The notes under the pieces are model-generated. The model saw nothing but the letters and a program-made list of their open reading frames with translations, did not search any database and was not told the DNA's origin. DNA of 64,000 bases from Notamacropus eugenii (lineage: Eukaryota > Chordata > Mammalia > Diprotodontia > Macropodidae), in NCBI RefSeq assembly GCF_028372415.1, contig NC_092872.1, forward strand, positions 13,916,479 to 13,980,478, written 5' to 3'. Below, piece by piece: positions 58,508-64,000 of the stretch. Numbering within the stretch: position 1 is the stretch's first letter; the number at the start of each line of letters is the position of its first letter. The translations under genes were made by a program, and so were the position numbers.

Positions 58508-58655
58508 CTTTTTTTTTGTGAGAGACAGTCAGGGTTAAGTGACTTCTCCAGGGTCACATAGCTAGTAAGTGTCTGAGGCCAGATTTGAACTCAGGTCTTC
58601 CTGATTTCAGGGCCAGTATTCTATCCACTGTGTCACTTAGCTGCTCCCCTGAAAC
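58508..58655 (-). repeat. tRNA-type marsupial SINE in the same L2
   Basis: A T-run (58509-58517), then 'gggttaagtgacttctccag' and 'gtctgaggccagatttgaac', ending 'tgtgtcacttagctgctc', is the antisense SINE with its head at the right. Confidence 0.85.
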
Positions 58656-58740
58656 TTTATATCTTCCTCAGTGACCACCAACCTAGTTCCCAGCATACAG
58701 TATCTACCTGACATGTTTGTTGAATGAATTAAAGATTATT

Positions 58741-59454
58741 TCCATTGCTTAAAACTGACTCAGGCCTGTCTCCTTTCTGGGAATTGCCTTCAGAGCCAGT
58801 TTACCAGTTGCAGAAGAAAATCAACTTCATTCCTTATGGTTGCAGGACACTCCCTTGGTCAGATGCTGTTTCTTTTTTCCCCTCATTCCTGCCTTCTTTC
58901 TCCTCCCCCTCCCTCTGCTTTGCTCAGCTTAGCTCCCTTCCTTCTGCCACTCCCTAAGGCTTGCTAGGCAGCCCTGAGGATCCTGAGGAGGGACTGAGGA
59001 TGCTGCCTAGGGGTAGAGAGGGACCCAGGAGAGTTACTTCCAGCTGGGAGGGAAGAGCTATGGGGCCCTACTAATGAGGGGGATGGGGAAACCTTGAGCA
59101 GGCCACTTCAGGAAGCCGTTCATCTGACTGATTAAAGTTCACTTGTCTACTTCCTGCTTCCCCGTCCTTGTCCCAAGTGCTGTTGTCTAAGCTCTGTAAG
59201 TGAGAACCTTCTGACATCATATCCCCAGCAGTCAACGACAAGCCTTCAGGGGAAAGTTGAGTGAATGGACAGATCATCCCTGTTCTTTTTGCTAGTGTTT
59301 CTTTACATGTACAACAGTGAGTGTGGAAGTCAAGGGAATTGACTGGACATTTGTCAAGTTTTTCTTGGAAAGGTTTCCTGGAAGAATCCAGTGTCCAGGG
59401 ACTGTACATTTCCAGAGCCAGAAGAGAAGATGATGATGATTTTAAAAAATAACA
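58741..59454. other. no recognised feature
   Basis: Moderately GC-rich (up to about 59080); no repeat or gene assigned. Confidence 0.4.
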
Positions 59455-59712
59455 GCCACAACAAACTTATTATGTGCCAGGCGCTGTGCCAAACCCTTTA
59501 CAAATATCATCTCTTTTAATCCTCACAGCCACTCTGCAAGGTAGGTGCTATCATTATTCCCATCTTACAGATAAGGAAACTGATCAAAACAGAGGTTACG
59601 TGAGTTGTCTAAGATCATACACCTGGAAAGTATCTGAGGCCAAATTTGAACTCAGGTCTTCCAAGACTACAGGCCCTATGCTCTATCCACTGTGCCACCT
59701 CACTGTCTCTTT
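59455..59712 (+). repeat. MIR-type SINE
   Basis: 'cttattatgtgccaggcgct', 'tttacaaatatcatctctt', 'cctcacagccactctgcaa' and 'ctatccactgtgccacctc'. Confidence 0.85.
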
Positions 59713-59920
59713 GATGGAAACATTAAGTTTTTTCAAGTATAATTTTCATTATGCTAGGGCTAGAATTTTTCTGTAGGGAAACATTTACAAAATTATAATG
59801 GAAGCCAACAGGCAGATGGAGTATAGAAAGAGAGGTTTTTCATGTAACTTACAGGGACTTGAGGAATGGGGAAAGGAAGGACAACTGAACCTGTACTGCA
59901 TTATAAATCCTGAGGTGTTT

Positions 59921-59947
59921 CTCTGTCTCTCTGTCTCTCTGTCTCTG

Positions 59948-60012
<65 letters not shown>
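59921..60012. repeat. (CT)n microsatellite
   Basis: CTGT/CTCT units pass into a pure CT run (59953-60011). S/L-rich and E/R-rich frames here are artefacts. Confidence 0.95.
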
Positions 60013-60014
<2 letters not shown>

Positions 60015-60164
60015 TTTCTTTTTATATCTGACATTTATAGACTCATTAAGTTGACACAGACCAGCTTCTCATTATGCATAATGCACCACACCCAAGTTAT
60101 AGTTTGGATTTTCTATAAACCAAAGGACCTTCACATTGAATTTTCTCAGAAATTACTGTCATTT

Positions 60165-60352
60165 TTCTGTAGTGCTTATAAAGCATTATCTTTACAATTG
60201 CCATGGAAACTAGTACAAGTATTATTATCACTGTTTTACAAATGAGAAAACTGAAGTTCAGAGTGGTCATGACTTACTTAAGGTCACATTGCAAGTAAGT
60301 GTGGGATCAGCTTTTGAACCCAGAACTGTTGACTTCCAGCCTAGCGCTTTTT
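60165..60352 (+). repeat. MIR-type SINE
   Basis: 'tatcactgttttacaaatga', 'acttaaggtcacattgcaag' and 'gcttttgaacccagaact'. Confidence 0.75.
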
Positions 60353-60639
60353 GGACAGATCATGCTGATGTGGCACAGTTATATATGTGGAGTTTCGTCC
60401 CCAGAATTTGGGAGGTCAAAAATTGAATACCAGTGCCTAAATTAAAGGCACTTAGCCAAATGAGCACTAGGTGATCCGAACCCACAAATGAGGTCTTTCT
60501 TCCACAAGAGTCACCACCAGAAGCAAAACAACTGTTGTTGAATATGAGCTTTCATGAGGTAAAGCCCTCTTAGAAAGCTTTTCCTTTATTCTTCCCTTAA
60601 TTGTGGGCAAACTGTTCTTCTGGTTTAATAATAACAAGA

Positions 60640-60884
60640 GCTGGCACTTCTATGTTGCTTTAAGGTTGGCAAAGTTTATTGTCTCATTTTGTTCTCACAG
60701 CAACCCTTGGAAGTAGGTGTTATTATCATCCCCATTTTAGAGATTAGAAAACTGAGTCATGAAGAGGTTAGATAATTTACATAGGGTTATCCACCTGATA
60801 AGTGTCTACTGAATTTGAACTCAGTTCATCCTGATTCTAAGTCCCACGCTAACAACCTTGCCACATAGCTGCCTAGGCTTATGC
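60640..60884 (+). repeat. MIR-type SINE
   Basis: 'gctttaaggttggcaaagtt', 'ttctcacagcaacccttgga', 'agggttatccacctgataag' and 'cacatagctgcctaggc'. Confidence 0.8.
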
Positions 60885-61171
60885 CTGCTCTTAGAATCTT
60901 TGCCCACCTTGTTCCTTGATCACCCTGCCTACAAGGCCACAGTCATCACCAGGGATGTTGAGGTCAAGAAAGATGATGGTAGGAGAGAGGAAAGAGGCTG
61001 GGGAAGCACATGACTTTCTATGGATTATAAATCAGCAAAATGAATTGACACAACCTGGGGATTTTCTCAAAACATATGACATAATTCTTCAGCATATCCT
61101 TGTGGATGAGATGAAGAGATGTAACCCTGATGACAGGATAGGATTAGAGATGAATTTGAGAGTAGATTAAT

Positions 61172-61413
61172 AGAGAGGGGCAGGTAAGTGGTGCAGTGGA
61201 TAGAGTGTCAGGTCTAGAGTTAGGAAGACCTGGCCTCAGACACTAGCTGTGTGACCTTGGGTAAGTCACTTAGCTCTTTTTGCCTCAGTTTCTTCATCTG
61301 TAAAATGAGCTGGAGAAGGAAATGGCAAATCACTACCATATCTTTGCCAGGAAAACCCCAAATGGGGTCACAAAGAGTAGGACACAACTGAAAATACCTG
61401 CACAACAACAGTG
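61172..61413 (+). repeat. RTE-tailed tRNA-type SINE with target duplication
   Basis: Complete from 'ggcaggtaagtggtgcagtg' to 'acaactgaaaatacctgcac' and 'aacaaca'. Flanked by 'agattaat' (61164-61171 and 61414-61421). It inserted directly beside a MAR1-like SINE (61424-61660). Confidence 0.9.
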
Positions 61414-61423
61414 AGATTAATGG

Positions 61424-61660
61424 AGGCAGCATGGTATGGTGGAAGTAGTCCTTGACTTTGGAATCAGAGATCCTGAGTTCAAATCCTGGCTCTTCCACTT
61501 TCTAATTATGTGACCTTCAGCAGGTCTTCTTTGAGCATCAACTGTATAGCTCATCTCTGAAATGTCTATTAATACATATGCTACCTGACTTCTGAGGCTG
61601 CTAGGAAGAAGCCACTTTGTAAATTGTAACATGCTATATAAATGCAAGCTGTTATCTTTG
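61424..61660 (+). repeat. MAR1/MIR-like SINE
   Basis: 'ggaggcagcatggtatggtg', 'gttcaaatcctggctcttcc', 'gtgaccttcagcaggtctt' and 'acatgctatataaatgcaag'. Confidence 0.8.
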
Positions 61661-62185
61661 TCAGTGGTTTTCAAAGTGGGGTGAACAGAACGATGCACTG
61701 GGAGGCATGAAGAAAATCTTCACAGTGAGAGCAACACAGCTGTCCAGCATGCTTGGAGCCACATCCTGCTCCTTCTTCCCCTGCTTCAGCCCAGGACTGA
61801 CTCTACTGGACAGTCAGGCAGGAGGCAGGCCCAGCCACATCAGCCACAGCCCCTTCGGTCACTGCAGAAAGTTTTTTTTATGGCTAATACGTAACACTGA
61901 GGTTTATTTTTTAAATGCTCTTTATTTCATCTTTGGGTCATTGTTTTAAAATTTCTTTTTTTTGTATGTGTTTAATAGTATACATACTATTACAGTGGTG
62001 CATGTATAGAATTTACAAGAAAGTATTGAAGGCAGTGCTCAAAAAGTATTTACTGATAGAGATGAGTGATCAAAAAAGATGGGAGACCACTGATGTGTGT
62101 CAGCCTAGAAAGAAATCTGTAACGTGATGCTGTGGAGCTCCATCTGTAGCCCTTACCTAGTTAAAAAAAATTATGACTTCAATTA
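61661..62185. other. no recognised feature
   Basis: Unassigned. Confidence 0.4.
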
Positions 62186-62365
62186 TGACTTTGATAAGCA
62201 CACTTATCAAAATTGCTGACAAGACAATTGAGATCCTAAAGGATTATCATGATGGAGTGGAATAGTGGGCCAAGTCTAGCATGATATAATTTAATAAGGA
62301 TAAATTTAAATCTCTGCACTGAATTTTAGGGACCCCCCCACCAAAAGTAACCCATGGTCCAGATC
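62186..62365 (+). mobile_element. L3/CR1 LINE scrap
   Basis: 'gatataatttaataaggata' with its neighbourhood resembles the L3 stretch 'aaatttaataaggataaat'. Short and old. Confidence 0.55.
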
Positions 62366-62667
62366 CAAGCCTTTGAGTTTACATGCCTCTGTTCAGTCTT
62401 AGGGCTTTCCCCAAGCTCATGTCTCACCCAATAGTTTCTCTAGGAATATCAGAATTTGGCATGGGTATGGGCCCCCACAAGAAAACAAAAAAGGGCCTTC
62501 ATCATCTATGCAAGCACTCCGGATAACAATACATCAAGTAGAGGACAGGCTTTATTTAACCTGACAAAGAAACAAAAGACGCTCCCACTCTTCCATCCTA
62601 CTCTGAGGGCTTTTTCAGGAACTTCTTGTCTGCTATTTGTTCCATGTGCTCTTAGTTGTCCCAGTCT

Positions 62668-62668
<1 letters not shown>

Positions 62669-62706
<38 letters not shown>
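62669..62706. repeat. (GT)n microsatellite
   Basis: About 18 GT units after 'ctagc'. Cys/Val frames are artefacts. Confidence 0.95.
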
Positions 62707-62707
<1 letters not shown>

Positions 62708-63239
62708 GTCTGGCTTTAGCCAACATGTACACCTCTTTCCCGGGCTGGCTGACATCTGAAATACCACCTGCTTCTCATATTGGTATGGGGCTGGGGGGAG
62801 GGAAGAGAGATCCCATGACTGGCTGGGGAGGGTCTGCCAGACCTCCATAGTCAGGCTCTCTGCCCATTTGCCTTTCTCCTTCTGCAGGCTGTCAAACAGC
62901 TGTCACATGGTAGTGACTGCTGGTTTCTGTCGAAGGCATGGAAACTTTGAAAGACTCAGTATCCTATTACCTAGCTCTCGGGACAATTATATTCTGCTTT
63001 GTTCTGTGTCTGAAATGAACATTACAATGAAGACAGGGGGAGCTTTTGATCAATGCTAGCAAAAATGAGCCATGCCCAAAGAGCAGATAATCCATTTCTC
63101 AAAAAAGAAAGCAAACTTGCCACTTAGAGGGAGGCCTTATTTTGTGAAATAAGTGAGTTTCTGAAAATCCTGTGCATACATTGAATTTTTGTGACTGGGT
63201 CATATTTTAAATGTAGTAGGGGAATTTACTGTTTTGGAG
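62707..63239. other. no recognised feature
   Basis: Unassigned. Confidence 0.4.
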
Positions 63240-63415
63240 AATTGTAGAATTTCAGAGGTAGAAAACACCTCAGAAATCACTGAGTTTGTTTTTTTCATCT
63301 TACAGATAGGGAAGTTGGAATCTTGAGAAGGGAAAAAGATTTGTCCAAGTTCATGCACACAATGATGGTAGATTGGGGATTTAAAAAAAACTGCCCTCCC
63401 TATTCTTAGTCTATT
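63240..63415 (+). repeat. CORE-SINE (THER1/MIR3-like)
   Basis: 'attgtagaatttcagaggta', 'catcttacagatagggaagt' and 'gatttgtccaagttcatgc'. Confidence 0.7.
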
Positions 63416-63537
63416 AATTGGTCTTTCCATGGTACTCTGTAGCCCAAAGTCTACATAGTATAAATCTCTTTATAAAAATTGTGTATCATCTCCAATTTGT
63501 CTTTTGTTTGTTTTCATAAATAAGATTGCTTAAAGCA

Positions 63538-63712
63538 ACGTTTATTGTTTAGTCATTTTCAGTCATATCTGACTCTTCATTACAAAAGCTGTTTGCCTCA
63601 GTTTCTTCCTCTGTAAAATCAGCCGGAGAAGGAAACTGCAAACCACTCCAGTATTCTTGCCAAAGGGTTGGACACAACTGAAAACACCCGAACGGCAATG
63701 ATAAAGCTCTGG
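63538..63712. repeat. two RTE-tailed SINE ends, inverted to each other
   Basis: 63538-63585 reads as an antisense tail ('tcatatctgactcttcatta'). 63590-63712 reads as a sense 3' part ('gcctcagtttcttcctctg', 'gagaaggaaactgcaaacc', 'ggttggacacaactgaaaac'). Heads are absent. Confidence 0.75.
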
Positions 63713-64000
63713 ATAAACTTTAAAACATTAGAAATGTAAATTTTTCCTGTTACTTTTGCTCTCCCGCTGCCCTGTTTTTTATGTTTATGTGTCTATGATG
63801 GCAGACTTCAAAGATATATGTGGGCTCTTTTCTCTCATCCTTTCTGTTTCAGTTTCAAGCACATCCATTAGAATCACCCATTCTAATCAGGAACCCATTA
63901 GTCGTTTGTTTTAAGCTGTGGTCCATAAACCTGTACCTTATTCCTAGATACCTTTTTTTTAGCTAGAAGTTCATTTCCCATGTCTGCTGTTCTGTTTCTG

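Larger units (their letters stand above)
57986..58740 (+). mobile_element. L2 LINE 3' end with two nested SINEs
   Basis: 57986-58245 ('ttttaaggcccagttcaggt', 'cattataagctctgtgaag') and 58655-58738 ('atgtttgttgaatgaatta') are the two halves of an L2 3' end. A MIR (58245-58500) and a minus-strand SINE (58508-58655) lie between them. Confidence 0.82.

Overview
The window reads as nuclear DNA of a mammal, most likely a marsupial. Ancient therian repeats (MIR-type CORE-SINEs, L2, L3/CR1, a Charlie-like hAT) are mixed with marsupial-looking ones: many SINEs of the MAR1/THER1 kind, tRNA-type SINEs ending in an RTE (BovB-like) tail, L1 elements of a non-eutherian type and an RTE fragment. I name families from remembered consensus patterns, without a repeat search. 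No bacterial-style gene organisation is present, and nearly all open frames here are chance frames or frames inside repeats.

The only place with good evidence for a gene is a CpG island at about 29.7-30.9 kb. It has clustered GC boxes, an upstream open frame, a start codon at 30384 (second start at 30408) and a consensus splice donor at 30421. It looks like the first exon of a plus-strand gene whose remaining exons lie beyond the window or are too short to recognise, so most or all of 30.4-64 kb may be its first intron. I cannot name the gene. Just upstream (29091-29649) is a pyrimidine-only tract of almost 550 bases.

Left part (1-29 kb): SINEs, L1 tails and apparently unique sequence. Its main structure is a nearly full-length but decayed minus-strand L1 (19010-26953) bounded by a target-site duplication of 16-17 bp. 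It carries two later inserts, one of which contains L1 sequence in the opposite orientation. Other nested L1s with clear target-site duplications lie at 1.9-2.5 kb and 7.3-9.2 kb. A degenerate tandem array of about 20-bp units occupies 12.9-13.4 kb. A 194-base purine-only microsatellite lies at 14.6-14.8 kb, inside one arm of an old inverted repeat.

Right part (31-64 kb): dense SINEs, L2/L3 relics, L1 pieces, an RTE fragment (41.5-42.3 kb) and a solo LTR (47984-48475, TG...CA with 5-bp target duplication) interrupting an older repeat. An unexplained pair of about 75-bp related segments lies at 56.6 and 57.7 kb. No tRNA, rRNA, CRISPR or complete protein-coding gene is supported. I found no coherent new biological system; the items worth a second look are the structures at the CpG island, the cryptic arrays and the nested transposon histories.
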